From contig CABYPW010000010.1 of the NCBI GenBank assembly GCA_902520885.1, positions 1-64,000 of the forward strand: a stretch of DNA of 64,000 bases, in the 5' to 3' direction. Below the pieces are notes generated by a model. That model was given only the letters and a program-made list of their open reading frames with translations, was not told the origin of the DNA and searched no databases. Position 1 is the first letter of the stretch. Each line of letters begins with the position of its first letter. Shown piece by piece: positions 1-10,253 of the stretch. The position numbers and the translations under genes were made by a program. The stretch comes from an uncultured SAR116 cluster alpha proteobacterium (GTDB lineage Bacteria; Pseudomonadota; Alphaproteobacteria; Puniceispirillales; Puniceispirillaceae).

Positions 1-339
1 TAGCTTTAACAAACCATCAGTATCTAAAAGTTTTACAACGTTTGCGTTTGATGAAAGCGCTTCAATTGGTTTTTCAAGAAATGTCTCTAAGTCTCTACCA
101 AACCAAAACACAGCATTAGCTTCCTGCAATTCCTTAGCCTGCGACGGCTTTAAAGAATATGAGTGTGGAGAACCAGCCCCATCTACAATAATGTTTGGTG
201 AACCTACCCCCTTCATAACACCTGCAACAAGAGAGTGAACAGGCTTTATAGAGGCTATAACACTAATTTCGGCTTGAGCTGCAGAGATGCTTGTTGCAAA
301 AGCAGTAGATGCCATTAATATAAGTTTGTTTATACGCAT
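1..339 (-). CDS. znuA: Zinc ABC transporter substrate-binding protein ZnuA (partial, C-terminus off the window)
   Basis: This is the periplasmic protein that captures zinc and hands it to ZnuB. Only the first 113 codons lie in the window. The protein opens with a basic N-terminus and a signal peptide of about 22 residues ending near Ala-Gln-Ala-Glu. The mature start contains KPVHSLVAGVM and then SPHSYSLKPS, which carry the conserved metal-binding histidines of cluster A-I proteins. It is transcribed away from znuC-znuB-zur, and the 95-bp gap between them holds a Zur-type palindrome, so zinc-responsive repression is likely. ZnuA rather than a manganese homologue is inferred from the zur gene in the same cluster. 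Confidence 0.9.
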   Translation of the reverse strand, partial: MRINKLILMASTAFATSISAAQAEISVIASIKPVHSLVAGVMKGVGSPNIIVDGAGSPHSYSLKPSQAKELQEANAVFWFGRDLETFLEKPIEALSSNANVVKLLDTDGLLKL

Positions 340-376
340 GATGATTTCCTTGGAATATTATCTAGACTTTAATGTT

Positions 377-393
377 ATGTTATAATATAACAT
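377..393. promoter_or_regulatory. Zur operator between znuA and znuC
   Basis: The 17-bp sequence ATGTTATAATATAACAT is a perfect palindrome around one central base. It matches the core of the Zur box known from alphaproteobacteria. It lies almost midway between the two divergent start codons (37 bp from znuA and 40 bp from znuC). A TATAAT hexamer at 381-386 is inside it, so bound Zur would cover a possible -10 element. Binding is inferred, not shown. Confidence 0.85.
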
Positions 394-433
394 TTTTATT
401 TCTTTTTCAATAAATAATCTGTGTTCTAAAAAA

Positions 434-1180
434 ATGTCTAAAAAAGAAAATGCACTTATAAAATTAACTAATGCTGGTGTCAGAAAGAATAGAAATTGGC
501 TCGTAAGAGGCATTACAATGAGTGTTCATAGTGGGGAAATTGTTACATTAATAGGACCGAACGGCTCAGGTAAAACAACTACTGCTAAAATGGCTCTTGG
601 TCTTTTAGGTTTAAATGAGGGAACAACTAGTCGAAAAAACAATTTACGCATTGGCTATGTACCTCAAAAATTACAAATCGATTGGACTGTTCCGATAAAA
701 GTCAAACGATTCATTTCGCTAACAACAAAAATTTCGGATAAAGAAATTGAATTTGCATTATCTCTAACAAATACATCCCATCTTTCCGATAAAGAAATAC
801 GCGTTCTTTCTGGCGGAGAATTACAACGTGTTATGGTTGCAAGAGCAATTGCATTATCACCAGAATTTTTAGTTCTGGATGAACCTGTGCAGGGTGTAGA
901 TTATAAAGGTGAAGATGCTATTTATAATTTGATTGAAGAAACACGAACTAAGCTAAATTGTGGCATATTGCTTATATCCCATGACTTACATATGGTAATG
1001 TCTACGACAGACAAAGTTATCTGTTTAAATGGTCACATATGCTGCTCAGGAACACCTGGCGTTGTCACAACTAGTCCAGAATTTAAAGACCTTTTTGGTG
1101 AGAGAATGGTAACAAATTTAGCTATTTATCAGCATAATCACGATCACGAACATTTAATGGATGGCAGTATAAAGAAATGA
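434..1180 (+). CDS. znuC: Zinc ABC transporter ATP-binding protein ZnuC
   Basis: This cytoplasmic ATPase powers zinc import through ZnuB. It has a Walker A motif GPNGSGKTT near residues 42-50, a Q-loop in YVPQKLQ, the ABC signature LSGGELQR, a Walker B region FLVLDEP and the switch histidine in ISHDLHMV. The C-terminus is histidine-rich (QHNHDHEH), as is common in ZnuC. Its 248 residues are normal for the family. It is the first gene of znuC-znuB-zur, starts with ATG 40 bp after the Zur palindrome, and is divergent from znuA. Confidence 0.95.
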   Translation: MSKKENALIKLTNAGVRKNRNWLVRGITMSVHSGEIVTLIGPNGSGKTTTAKMALGLLGLNEGTTSRKNNLRIGYVPQKLQIDWTVPIKVKRFISLTTKISDKEIEFALSLTNTSHLSDKEIRVLSGGELQRVMVARAIALSPEFLVLDEPVQGVDYKGEDAIYNLIEETRTKLNCGILLISHDLHMVMSTTDKVICLNGHICCSGTPGVVTTSPEFKDLFGERMVTNLAIYQHNHDHEHLMDGSIKK

Positions 1181-1255
1181 ATTTAAATAACCTACACCTC
1201 AAAAGACAAGTGTTTAAAAGGTTTGATATAGAAACATTAGTAATTGGACAAAGCT

Positions 1256-2053
1256 ATGCTTGACGATTTTTTTATCCGTTCAATTATCGGTGGGGTGGGT
1301 GTTGCCACGGTTGTGGGACCACTCGGATGCTTTGTTGTATGGCGCAGACTAGCTTATTTCGGAGATACGCTATCACACTCCGCCCTTTTAGGCGTAGCTC
1401 TAGCCTTGCTTTTACAGATAAATATCACTCTGTCAGTATTTATAACAAGCGTTTTTGTGGCGTTTGCTTTATTATTTTTACAGAAAGGTCAGAAATTGTC
1501 ATCCGATACGTTACTTGGATTGCTGGCTCATTCTACGATTGCTCTTGGACTTATCGCTCTTTCATTTATGACCTGGGTAAGGGTAGATTTGATGGGATTT
1601 TTATTTGGAGATATACTATCCATTACAAAACGAGACATTTTAATCATTTGGGTTGGCGGTTTATTAGTTTTGATTTGTCTTATTTTAGTTTGGAAAAAGC
1701 TCTTTGCCGCCACAGTTAGCCCAGAAATTGCTGAAGCAGAGGGACTAAACCCTCAGCGTTCTAACTTTTTCTTTATGATCATGTTAGCGCTGGTTATAGC
1801 CATTTCTATGAAAATCGTCGGTGTTATGCTGTTAACAGCATTATTGATTATCCCCGCTGCATCAGCACGTCATTTTTCTACCAGCCCAGAGCAAATGGCT
1901 ATTATATCAATACTTTTTGGTATTAGCTCAGTTTTATTTGGACTTTTTAGCTCTTTAGAATTTGATATACCAGCAGGCCCTAGTATTATTGTCGCCTCAC
2001 TTATTTTATTTTTATTTACCATCTCAAAAAATTTAATTCTCAAAGATACTTAA
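1256..2053 (+). CDS. znuB: Zinc ABC transporter permease ZnuB
   Basis: This is the inner-membrane channel of the zinc importer. It is strongly hydrophobic with about eight predicted membrane segments and carries the family landmark RRLAYFGDTLSHSALLGVAL near the N-terminus. An in-frame TTG at 1244 would add four residues, but family members usually begin MLDDFF, so I chose the ATG at 1256, giving 265 residues. It follows znuC by 75 bp and precedes zur by 39 bp, so all three genes are probably one transcript controlled from the Zur box. Confidence 0.95.
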   Translation: MLDDFFIRSIIGGVGVATVVGPLGCFVVWRRLAYFGDTLSHSALLGVALALLLQINITLSVFITSVFVAFALLFLQKGQKLSSDTLLGLLAHSTIALGLIALSFMTWVRVDLMGFLFGDILSITKRDILIIWVGGLLVLICLILVWKKLFAATVSPEIAEAEGLNPQRSNFFFMIMLALVIAISMKIVGVMLLTALLIIPAASARHFSTSPEQMAIISILFGISSVLFGLFSSLEFDIPAGPSIIVASLILFLFTISKNLILKDT

Positions 2054-2092
2054 AAATGCAAACCTAACATCGAACTAGACATAGAATTAAAA

Positions 2093-2503
2093 ATGAAACA
2101 AAAAATAACACCAAAACATAAACTTACGAAAAATCAAACGCTAGTATTAAAAGTGCTTGCGAAGGCTAATACGCCTCTAAGCGCGTATTCCCTTCTTGAT
2201 AAGTTGCGAGAATACGGTTTAAAAGCCCCGCCCCAAGTTTATCGGGCACTAGAAAAACTGATTGAGATTGGAAAGGTTCATCGAATTGAAAGCATGAATG
2301 CTTTTATTGCTTGCGAACATAATTTATGTGAGATAAGCCATATGACAGCCTTCACCATCTGTCAAAAATGTGAAAGGGTATCAGAAGTAATGGATGAGGA
2401 ATTATCAGATTATTTAAATTTGAGAGCAGTAAAGTTTGGACTTAGTGCACCCAAGACACATATCGAATTTCACGGGTTATGTAATAATTGCTTGGGCGCA
2501 TAA
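2093..2503 (+). CDS. zur: Fur-family zinc uptake regulator Zur
   Basis: This transcription factor represses zinc uptake when bound to zinc. The first 80 residues form the winged helix of the Fur family (QVYRALEKLIEIGKVHRI). They are followed by a dimerisation domain with two CxxC pairs, CQKC and CNNC, for the structural zinc, and a conserved H-containing stretch around CEHNLCEISH. Its 136 residues are in the usual range. Its position at the end of znuCB and the Zur palindrome upstream support Zur over Fur, Mur or PerR. Confidence 0.9.
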   Translation: MKQKITPKHKLTKNQTLVLKVLAKANTPLSAYSLLDKLREYGLKAPPQVYRALEKLIEIGKVHRIESMNAFIACEHNLCEISHMTAFTICQKCERVSEVMDEELSDYLNLRAVKFGLSAPKTHIEFHGLCNNCLGA

Positions 2504-2686
2504 AAACAACAATTAAAAGATTATTTGGTTTCAGTTTTAAATTATAAACTAGGCTTAATTATCTGAATCTAATGAGGTTTTGTAAATTTTTAGATTGACC
2601 TTTCGAGTTTTGCCTCGTAATAAAAAGATAGTGATTTTTCAAACTCGCGATTTTTATTGGTTTTTTAAAAATAAGGAACCCGGCGA

Positions 2687-4141
2687 TTGAGCAAATCTAT
2701 GTTTCAAAAAGCAAAAGCAATATTTCTAAAATGTCATTTAGTTATGCCGTTTTTCGTTTTTATTATCGCGTTTGCTATATTGCCGAATGTGAACCCTGCA
2801 TTTTCTAATACTGATAAAATTAAGAATCATATATATCCGAATAATCAATCACATACAAAAATAGAAACTAACATTGCACCAATACCAAAACCAGACCTTA
2901 TTTTGCTCTTGGGTGGTAATTTAGTCGAAATGGAAGGACCCAGAATACGCCCATCTATCGAAGACGTTCTCCCTGTGTCTGCTTCTACACTTGGTGGACT
3001 ATTGGCGAAAGAGGCCAATCTTTTTATAAAAAGAGAAACAAGTTTAGCGCTAAATAAAAATGAAACATTAGCTGGTATTCTTAAACGTGCAAATTTTTCA
3101 TCTAATGACCTTTATCAAATTGCAGAAATTGTCTCTCAGAAAATCAATGTCAGAAAACTCGGCATTGGTATGAATTTCATAGTTGGGTTTGACGATTACA
3201 ACCAACCTATAGCATTGAAATTAAATCAATCAGAAAAATTAGACTATTTCATTTTTAAAAATGAACTTGGCTCTTGGAAGGGATTACAAGCAATAAGACC
3301 AATCGATGCTGAATTTATTCATGCCTCAGGTATAATTGACGTTACATTATATGAAGCAGCGGTAGCCTCCAAAGTTCCATTGCCTGCCCTTGACACTTTT
3401 ATGCGCGTAATGGGCTTTTCAGTGGATTTTCAGAGACAGCTACAAGAGGGAGACGAATTCGAGTTAGTTTACAAAAAAACAACAGATAGGATAACAGGAG
3501 AAACCTTATCGGTTGCTGATGTACATTATGTCGGCATGGTTTTATCTGGTAAACCAATTGGGTATTATAGACATAAGAATAATAACGGTAGCATCGGTTG
3601 GTATGATAAAAATGGGAAGTCTGCCGTGAGAACACTAATGCGTACTCCGGTGAATGGTGCAAGACTTTCCTCAAGCTACGGGATGCGCAAACACCCAATA
3701 TCAGGATACAATAAACTTCATAAAGGGGTTGACTTTGCTGTTCCAACTGGAACACCGATTTTAGCTGCAGGCAGTGGCCGGATAGAAATAGCTGGTTGGA
3801 ACGGTAATTATGGACGATATATACGAATAAGACACAATAACACTTATCAAACAGCATACGCCCATTTATCAGGTATAGCAAAAGGAGTTTACGCTGGTGC
3901 ACAAGTGGATCAAGGGCAGGTCATTGGCTTTGTCGGATCAACGGGCCGGTCAACTGGTCCCCATTTACACTATGAGATTTTAGTTAATCGTAGGCAGGTA
4001 AACCCCATGACCATAAATCTACCTACAGGTAAAAATCTGCCTGAAATTGAGTATGATCAGTTCCAGAAAACAGTTAAAAACTTGGAAAATTACATTGAAA
4101 AAAATAATGTTAAAAGTTACGCAAGAACTTCTTTGAATTAG
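2687..4141 (+). CDS. M23-family (LytM-type) peptidoglycan endopeptidase
   Basis: This is probably a periplasmic or membrane-anchored zinc peptidase that cuts peptidoglycan cross-links. A hydrophobic segment at about residues 17-36 acts as signal or anchor. Residues 120-165 resemble the OapA/LysM-like inhibitory region of related enzymes. The C-terminal M23 domain (about 318-440) has H345 and D349 (HKGVD), H392 and HLH at 426-428, so all zinc and catalytic residues are present. I kept the TTG start because an AAGGAA ribosome site lies about nine bases upstream. An ATG four codons later is the alternative. The gene stands alone; the upstream 183 bp show no clear promoter. Confidence 0.9.
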   Translation: MSKSMFQKAKAIFLKCHLVMPFFVFIIAFAILPNVNPAFSNTDKIKNHIYPNNQSHTKIETNIAPIPKPDLILLLGGNLVEMEGPRIRPSIEDVLPVSASTLGGLLAKEANLFIKRETSLALNKNETLAGILKRANFSSNDLYQIAEIVSQKINVRKLGIGMNFIVGFDDYNQPIALKLNQSEKLDYFIFKNELGSWKGLQAIRPIDAEFIHASGIIDVTLYEAAVASKVPLPALDTFMRVMGFSVDFQRQLQEGDEFELVYKKTTDRITGETLSVADVHYVGMVLSGKPIGYYRHKNNNGSIGWYDKNGKSAVRTLMRTPVNGARLSSSYGMRKHPISGYNKLHKGVDFAVPTGTPILAAGSGRIEIAGWNGNYGRYIRIRHNNTYQTAYAHLSGIAKGVYAGAQVDQGQVIGFVGSTGRSTGPHLHYEILVNRRQVNPMTINLPTGKNLPEIEYDQFQKTVKNLENYIEKNNVKSYARTSLN

Positions 4142-4214
4142 CTTTTTAAAAAATTTATCCTATTCAAAAAAAATAAAAACATAGAGATTTTCCCAAAGAA
4201 ATAGACCCAAAGTT

Positions 4215-4973
4215 ATGTTGATTAAAAAAATTCAGTCAATACATTTTTTTCCTATAAAGGGAATGCAAGGATTTGAAAAAGAAAAATGTATTTTACAAAA
4301 AAATAAATTAATCGAGAATGATCGGCAGTTTGCACTTATACAAATACCAAAACAAAGAACTAGTTACTCAACACCTTGGCTCCCAAAGACACATTTTAAA
4401 CAATTGGTAAACCAACCAACGCTCGCTAAAATAGGTCTTAAACTGCTAATATCAAAACCTCTTATTTTAAAAATAGATAATTTCGAAGAACAATATAATC
4501 TTACTGATTATGATAAAAGAGATGTTTTTGCAAAAAAAGTTGGGTATCTCGCAAACCCTGAAAAAAAATTAAACTTTAGTCTAATTGAAGCTGAAAAAGG
4601 TGGCTTAAGTGATACACGAGACCAATGGATAAGTATTGGAGCCACAGCTTCTGCAGAAGAACTAATCGAAGTGTTTCAACTTGATCAGTCCTATTTCAGG
4701 TTTAGGTTAAACTTATGGATAACAACAAATTACCCATTTGAAGAATTTAGTTGGATTGGCCGAAGAGGAAAAATTGGAGATGCTGAATTAGAATTTTTAT
4801 CGCCAGTAGGTCGCTGTAATGCAATAAATTTAAGTGCTGAAACAGGCCAGAGTACAAATGAATCACTCCCGCAAAAAATGCGGTCGTATTTTGGGCATAG
4901 TAACCTTGGAGTTTTTGCAAAGGTATTAAAAACTGGCACAGTGCATAGAGATGACCAATTGATTTTGGCTTGA
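4215..4973 (+). CDS. MOSC-domain protein
   Basis: The protein has an N-terminal MOSC beta-barrel region (IHFFPIKGMQG at the start) and a MOSC domain. The motif GRCNAINLSAETG places the conserved cysteine at residue 201. In characterised members this cysteine binds sulfur, and the family includes molybdenum-cofactor sulfurase C-terminal domains and YcbX/mARC-type proteins that transfer or reduce N-hydroxylated compounds with molybdopterin. At 252 residues it has no ferredoxin domain, unlike E. coli YcbX. No molybdenum-cofactor genes are nearby, so the substrate is unknown. The next gene converges on it 57 bp away. Confidence 0.8.
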   Translation: MLIKKIQSIHFFPIKGMQGFEKEKCILQKNKLIENDRQFALIQIPKQRTSYSTPWLPKTHFKQLVNQPTLAKIGLKLLISKPLILKIDNFEEQYNLTDYDKRDVFAKKVGYLANPEKKLNFSLIEAEKGGLSDTRDQWISIGATASAEELIEVFQLDQSYFRFRLNLWITTNYPFEEFSWIGRRGKIGDAELEFLSPVGRCNAINLSAETGQSTNESLPQKMRSYFGHSNLGVFAKVLKTGTVHRDDQLILA

Positions 4974-5030
4974 TTAATACTAGAAAATTTTAACAGTAGG
5001 AAGGTTCACTAGTCGAAATTTATAAGCATT

Positions 5031-5570
5031 CTAAGCTACTGCGTCATCCGATTTTGGTTGGACATCAGCATTATTTTTAGACTTGGATGCTTTATCAAGA
5101 ACAGCTGTAGATATCTCATCACTTCCTTGCTCAACATTTACATTTGCTTCTGATTTTTCTTCCTTTTCTAATTCTAAATTATTGGTGTCTTTTTCATTAA
5201 GACCTTTATTAAAATCATTACTATTATCAATGATGGATTTATCAACATCTGTAAGCTTTTGTTTGTCATCCGATTTATTATCATGAGAGTTACGTTTTTG
5301 TTCTATGCTGGCGAGAATAGTCTGATGAACTCTATAATAGTGGTCTGCAAATTGGCTAAAAGCTTCTGCGGAAATTCTCTCACTAGATGAGTTAGCATCC
5401 TGTGCAAGAGCGGTATATTTTTCGTACAGCTGCTGGGCATTGCCTCTCAACTTACCTTCGGGGCCATTCGACTCAAATGTCGTATTTCTATTAACATTTG
5501 GTTGATTAAAGCCGCTAGGACGGCGTCCGCGCCCACGTGAACGCTTTCCGTTTTGATTGTTTGGTCTCAT
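5031..5570 (-). CDS. DUF4167 protein
   Basis: A conserved alphaproteobacterial protein of unknown biochemical function. Residues 5-25 are very basic and Arg/Gly-rich, suggesting nucleic-acid contact. The conserved core follows at about 35-90 (GKLRGNAQQLYEKYTALAQDA, then FSQFADHYYRVHQ). The last 90 residues are acidic and low in complexity, probably disordered. It sits 170 bp downstream of prmC, the usual place for this family in alphaproteobacteria, which hints at a role near ribosomes or translation, but this is inference from gene order alone. Confidence 0.85.
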   Translation of the reverse strand: MRPNNQNGKRSRGRGRRPSGFNQPNVNRNTTFESNGPEGKLRGNAQQLYEKYTALAQDANSSSERISAEAFSQFADHYYRVHQTILASIEQKRNSHDNKSDDKQKLTDVDKSIIDNSNDFNKGLNEKDTNNLELEKEEKSEANVNVEQGSDEISTAVLDKASKSKNNADVQPKSDDAVA

Positions 5571-5740
5571 TAAATATCCGTTGCCAATTAAACCAGACTT
5601 TTGCTGGTGTTCCGTACTTTTTTCGGAGATTAGCTAATATAAAATAGTACATTAAGTACATTAAACTACAGTATATAAGACACGACTAATTAAAAATAAC
5701 AAGTAAAAATTACCAAATTTTTAGATTTTTTTAAATTTTT

Positions 5741-6613
5741 TTATAAAACTGTGTTATTCGGGTGACAAAGAATCATACAACGAGGAATTCCCTGTAAATC
5801 TTTAAAAACGTTATAAACATGTAAATTTGACAGATATGCCAAGTCAGAAACATTTTTTAATTGGTTATATCCAATCTCTATTAAAGCAATACCATTTGAA
5901 TTTAAATATTTTGCTAAATTGGAAAAAATTATTTCATAATCTGCCAACCCTTTTTTATCTGAAAACAATGCTTGTTCTGGGTCAAATATCAAAACTTCAT
6001 CCTGTAAATCTTGTTTTTCCTCACGTGAAATATAAGGTGGATTACACAATATCATATCAAATTTTAAATTTCTAAGCCCCTCGAACCAATTAGATCTAAA
6101 AAATTCTGAGCGTAGCTTTAATTTTAATAACTGAGCGTTTTCTCTAGCTTGAATTATAGCCTCTTGGCTTATATCAATCCCGATTCCTACTGCATGCTCT
6201 AACTCACTAAGACATGAAATAAGTAAACATCCACTTCCTGTTCCAAGATCTAACAACCGAAGATTTTCATTTTTATGTAAGAGTTTAGACCGAGCAAAAA
6301 AAACCGCCTTTTCAACTAAAAGTTCACTCTCTGGACGTGGGTCTAGAGTTGATTCATTCAATTTAAAACGGTGCGACCAAAATTCTCTCCACCCTCTAAT
6401 TCTACTGATCGGCTTACCATTAGCTCTTTCATCAATTAGTTTGTAAAATTCTTGTTCTTGTTTTTCGGTAATTTGAATATTCATATGAGGATAAACAGCT
6501 TCTTGGTTACCAATCGCAATACCAAGCAATACACGTGCTTCGAATATTGCCCTATCTCCACATCTTTTATTAAGCGCAATTGCGGCATTTTGAATGATGC
6601 TATTCACTAACAT
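5741..6613 (-). CDS. prmC: Release-factor glutamine methyltransferase PrmC
   Basis: PrmC N5-methylates the glutamine of the GGQ motif in release factors using S-adenosylmethionine. The protein has an N-terminal substrate-binding region, the SAM motif LDLGTGSG at residues 121-128 and the catalytic NPPY at 191-194. RIRGWREFWS and DPRPESE, both typical of PrmC, are present. The length of 290 is standard. It lies eight bases after prfA, whose product is its substrate, so the two are almost certainly cotranscribed. Confidence 0.95.
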   Translation of the reverse strand: MLVNSIIQNAAIALNKRCGDRAIFEARVLLGIAIGNQEAVYPHMNIQITEKQEQEFYKLIDERANGKPISRIRGWREFWSHRFKLNESTLDPRPESELLVEKAVFFARSKLLHKNENLRLLDLGTGSGCLLISCLSELEHAVGIGIDISQEAIIQARENAQLLKLKLRSEFFRSNWFEGLRNLKFDMILCNPPYISREEKQDLQDEVLIFDPEQALFSDKKGLADYEIIFSNLAKYLNSNGIALIEIGYNQLKNVSDLAYLSNLHVYNVFKDLQGIPRCMILCHPNNTVL

Positions 6614-6621
6614 TTTACAAT

Positions 6622-7698
6622 CTAACTCTGACCATCTGCTAGCTTTTGAGCTTGCTCTTCAGCTAAAAGGGCATCGATAATTTCATTTAAAGATTCCCCT
6701 AACAAAATTTTATCTAGCTTATAAAGTGTCAAACTTATTCTATGGTCTGTAACTCTTCCTTGAGGAAAATTGTAAGTTCGGATTCGCTCTGACCTATCTC
6801 CCGAACCGACTTGCCCTTTTCGAGATGCCGCTCTTTCTGCATTTTGCTTCGCTCTCTCGGCATCATATAGCCTTGAGCGGAGGATTTTCATCGCTTTAGC
6901 TCTATTTTTATGCTGTGATTTCTCATCTTGCTGACTAACGACAATTCCTGTTGGCACATGTGTTATTCGTACAGCCGAGTCAGTTGTGTTAACCGACTGT
7001 CCTCCAGGTCCAGACGAACGGAAAATATCTATCCTGAGGTCAGTTTCCCTAATATCAACATCGACTTCCTCTGCCTCTGGTAACACAGCTACTGTTGCTG
7101 CAGAAGTGTGTATTCTGCCACCGGTTTCTGTATCAGGAACACGTTGAACACGGTGCACTCCAGATTCAAACTTAAGCTTAGCAAATACCTCCTGTCCTGA
7201 GATATTTGCTACCGCTTCTTTGTAACCCCCAATGCCGGTTTCTGAAATCTCCATTATTTCAAAACGCCAGCCCTGCTCTGATGCAAATTTTTGATACATA
7301 CCAAATAGGTCAGCTCCAAACAGAGCTGCTTCTTCACCACCAGTTCCTGCTCTAATTTCCAAAATTGCATTTCGTGAGTCATCTATATCTTTCGGTAGAA
7401 GAAGGAGTTTAAGCATATGTTCTTCTTCAATAATTTTTGGACGAATTTCTTTTATTTCTTCTTCTGCCAGTGATTTCATATCTAAGTCTGCTTCTGGATC
7501 TTTTAATAATGTTAATAAATCATCAAGCTCAGTTTTCAGCTTCTGTAACTTTACAGCTTGCTCTACCACTGGACGTATTTCTGCTAGCTCTTTAGATAAA
7601 TTCATCAGTTCTGATGGGCTCAATGAAGAAGAAACTAATCTATCTTCAATTTCATCTTTTCTGGACAATAATCTAGAGATATTTTTTTCAAGACTCAT
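6622..7698 (-). CDS. prfA: Peptide chain release factor 1
   Basis: RF1 reads UAA and UAG stop codons and triggers peptide release. The GGQ motif lies at residues 232-234 ([10 protein letters not shown]). The stop-codon reading motif is of RF1 type PxT (RVPDTETGG, residues 188-190), which separates it from RF2. No programmed frameshift is seen. The 358 residues match the family. Its start overlaps the end of hisS by 11 bp, which implies translational coupling in a hisS-prfA-prmC operon. Confidence 0.97.
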   Translation of the reverse strand: MSLEKNISRLLSRKDEIEDRLVSSSLSPSELMNLSKELAEIRPVVEQAVKLQKLKTELDDLLTLLKDPEADLDMKSLAEEEIKEIRPKIIEEEHMLKLLLLPKDIDDSRNAILEIRAGTGGEEAALFGADLFGMYQKFASEQGWRFEIMEISETGIGGYKEAVANISGQEVFAKLKFESGVHRVQRVPDTETGGRIHTSAATVAVLPEAEEVDVDIRETDLRIDIFRSSGPGGQSVNTTDSAVRITHVPTGIVVSQQDEKSQHKNRAKAMKILRSRLYDAERAKQNAERAASRKGQVGSGDRSERIRTYNFPQGRVTDHRISLTLYKLDKILLGESLNEIIDALLAEEQAQKLADGQS

Positions 7699-8968
7699 TA
7701 AGCTGTATGTCCTTTTTGTAACTCCTCAAAAGCCGTTCGACGAACGCAATCGCTTCAGATTTTGCAATTTTTTTCTGCTCTCCACTTTCCATAAATTTAA
7801 TTTGAAGCGTATTACTATTAATTTCATCTTTTCCAATAATCATACTCAAAGAGCACCCCAAGGAATTTGCACGTTTTAACCTTTTACTAAGTTGAGATGC
7901 AAATGGGATATCTACTTTTAATCCAACAGAACGCAATTTCTGTGCAAGTGCAAAAGCGTCCTTTGATGCCTCATCATCTGCGATAATAACGGCTACGTCA
8001 TATTTAAATTCTTCCGTTTTCTCTGTTAAAATCATTAATCTTTCAACTCCAGCAGCAAATCCAACAGCGCCAATATTTGGACCCCCCAACATCGAAGACA
8101 ACCCATCATAACGTCCACCCCCAATAACAGTACCTTGAGACCCCAATGCGTCTGTAACAAATTCGAATGCAGTATGAGAATAGTAGTCGAGCCCCCGCAC
8201 CAAATTTGTATCTAATTGCCAATTAATTGCGGACTTTTCCAGTGCATCAGTAACTCGGTTAAAATGCTCTTTAGAATTTATTGTTAAAAATTCATTTAAT
8301 TTTGGAGCATTTTTAATAATTTCTTTATCTTCTTTAGCCTTAGAGTCAAGTATACGAAGAGGATTCAAAGCTAGTCTTCGCTGACTATCTTTCGATAGTG
8401 ACGCACTATAGTCTTTTAAATAACCTATTAAAACCGAGCGGTATTTATCCCTACTTTCAGCATCTCCAAGTGAATTCAAGTATAATTTACATTTATTCAG
8501 AATACCTAACTCTGACAATAAATGGGTAGCGCAACTAATCACTTCCGCATCTGCCAAAGGCTCAAAAGTTCCAATAAATTCGCACCCAATTTGATGAAAT
8601 TGCCTCATCCTACCTTTTTGGGGTCTTTCATACCGAAACATAGGTCCTGAATAAAAAAATTTTTGAGGCAATGTTTGTGTAAGACCATTACTTATTAATG
8701 CTCTCATAACAGAGGCTGTACCCTCGGGCCTAAGCGTTAGACTGGTACCACCCCTATCCTCAAAACTATAGGTTTCTTTTGCTACCACATCAGAACTCTC
8801 TCCAAGTGGCCTACTAAAAACCTCTGTAAATTCAAAAATTGGGGTTTCTATTGACCGGAAGCCATACCTGCCTGCTATCATAATAGCTTTTTCAACAATA
8901 AAATTCATTTGAGATTTTTGTCTTGGCATCAAATCAGCGGTGCCTCGAACAGGTTGCATCGGTTTCAT
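7688..8968 (-). CDS. hisS: Histidyl-tRNA synthetase
   Basis: A class II aminoacyl-tRNA synthetase that charges tRNA-His. The N-terminus [10 protein letters not shown] is typical. Motif 2 ([17 protein letters not shown]), the histidine-specific stretch [14 protein letters not shown] and motif 3 ([12 protein letters not shown]) are all visible. A C-terminal anticodon-binding domain covers roughly residues 325-420. The length of 426 is usual for bacterial HisRS. It follows ispG by 36 bp; the order rodZ-ispG-hisS is also found in gammaproteobacteria, so this is an old gene cluster. Confidence 0.97.
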   Translation of the reverse strand: MKPMQPVRGTADLMPRQKSQMNFIVEKAIMIAGRYGFRSIETPIFEFTEVFSRPLGESSDVVAKETYSFEDRGGTSLTLRPEGTASVMRALISNGLTQTLPQKFFYSGPMFRYERPQKGRMRQFHQIGCEFIGTFEPLADAEVISCATHLLSELGILNKCKLYLNSLGDAESRDKYRSVLIGYLKDYSASLSKDSQRRLALNPLRILDSKAKEDKEIIKNAPKLNEFLTINSKEHFNRVTDALEKSAINWQLDTNLVRGLDYYSHTAFEFVTDALGSQGTVIGGGRYDGLSSMLGGPNIGAVGFAAGVERLMILTEKTEEFKYDVAVIIADDEASKDAFALAQKLRSVGLKVDIPFASQLSKRLKRANSLGCSLSMIIGKDEINSNTLQIKFMESGEQKKIAKSEAIAFVERLLRSYKKDIQLNES

Positions 8969-9004
8969 TAACCAAGCCTTTCTAATGCTATGCCAGAGAT
9001 AACT

Positions 9005-10120
9005 CTATTTTTTTCCTTTTTCTAATAAAGTTACACGCTCTTCGACAAGATTTACAACATGTTCAACTATGTTATTATCCTTTAAGCGATGGTCTGCCAT
9101 ACCTGATAAATATATTTGATGAGTACCTCTTCCACCGCCCGTTAAGCCAATATCTGTTTCTTTTGCTTCACCAGGACCATTAACAACACAACCAATAATG
9201 GATACAGTTATCGGTTTATTGATATGTGACAGTCTTTCCTCTATTTCGGCTACAGACTTAATCACATCAAATTGTTGTCTAGCGCAAGATGGACATGAGA
9301 TGACTGTGACGCCTCTTCGTCTTAGCCCAAGTGATTTTAAAAGCTCGTAACCAACTTTAACTTCTTCTGTTGGATCTGCAGATAAAGAAACTCTTATAGT
9401 ATCACCAATGCCAGCCCACAATAAATTTCCTAAACCAATTGAAGATTTGACCGTTCCTGCTCTAAGCCCACCCGCCTCAGTTATGCCGATATGTAGTGGG
9501 CAATCTATTACCTCTGACAATTGCTGATACGCTGCTACCGAAAGAAATATATCTGATGCTTTAACAGATATTTTATAATTTTCAAAATTATGCTTTTCTA
9601 ATAATCTTGCATTATCCAACGCAGACTCAACCAATGCTTCTGGGCATGGTTCGGCATATTTTTCAAGTAAATTTTTTTCTAAAGAGCCGGCATTAACACC
9701 AATACGAATTGAACAATTGTTTGCTTTCGCTGCTGCCACTACTTCTGCAATCCTGGTAGCATTACCAATGTTGCCCGGGTTAATTCTTAAGCAAGCTGCT
9801 CCTGCATCTGCTGCTTCAATTGCCCTTTTATAATGAAAATGAATATCAGCAATAATTGGTATTTGGCTTGAATCACAAATTTTCCTGAGAGCATTTGTGC
9901 TATCTTTATCAGGACATGAGACCCTTACAAGGTCTGCACCTGCCTCTGCAACTGAACTAATTTGCTCAATAGTTGCTTGAGCATCTGATGTCAGTGTATT
10001 GGTCATTGTCTGAACAGAAATAGGTGCATCACCACCAACAGCGACATCACCGACCATTATTTGCCGCGTTTTACGACGTTCTATCATTCGGAAGGGACGA
10101 ATATTATAAGAGAGTGCCAT
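9005..10120 (-). CDS. ispG: 4-hydroxy-3-methylbut-2-enyl diphosphate synthase (flavodoxin/ferredoxin) IspG
   Basis: IspG carries out the sixth step of the MEP isoprenoid pathway, converting the cyclic diphosphate to HMBPP with a [4Fe-4S] cluster. The cluster cysteines are in [12 protein letters not shown] and [13 protein letters not shown] near the C-terminus. The N-terminal TIM-barrel begins with [27 protein letters not shown]. The reading frame extends to a GTG at 10135, but the ATG at 10120 ([10 protein letters not shown]) fits homologues better, giving 371 residues. The gene lies between rodZ and hisS. Confidence 0.95.
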   Translation of the reverse strand: MALSYNIRPFRMIERRKTRQIMVGDVAVGGDAPISVQTMTNTLTSDAQATIEQISSVAEAGADLVRVSCPDKDSTNALRKICDSSQIPIIADIHFHYKRAIEAADAGAACLRINPGNIGNATRIAEVVAAAKANNCSIRIGVNAGSLEKNLLEKYAEPCPEALVESALDNARLLEKHNFENYKISVKASDIFLSVAAYQQLSEVIDCPLHIGITEAGGLRAGTVKSSIGLGNLLWAGIGDTIRVSLSADPTEEVKVGYELLKSLGLRRRGVTVISCPSCARQQFDVIKSVAEIEERLSHINKPITVSIIGCVVNGPGEAKETDIGLTGGGRGTHQIYLSGMADHRLKDNNIVEHVVNLVEERVTLLEKGKK

Positions 10121-10253
10121 CAGACAATACACCACATATTGATTTTTACTATTGATATCAATTCAGAGCAATAGGGATAAGAAATTATAGCTAAAATTAA
10201 TCATTTAATCAGATATTAGTCTTTTTTACATTTAAGCCTTTATAAAAAAAGCT

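Noticed and set aside
1327-1719. 130-codon open frame inside znuB in another frame
   Set aside because: It overlaps a well-supported permease gene completely and has Cys/Tyr/Phe-rich composition typical of a frame shadow.
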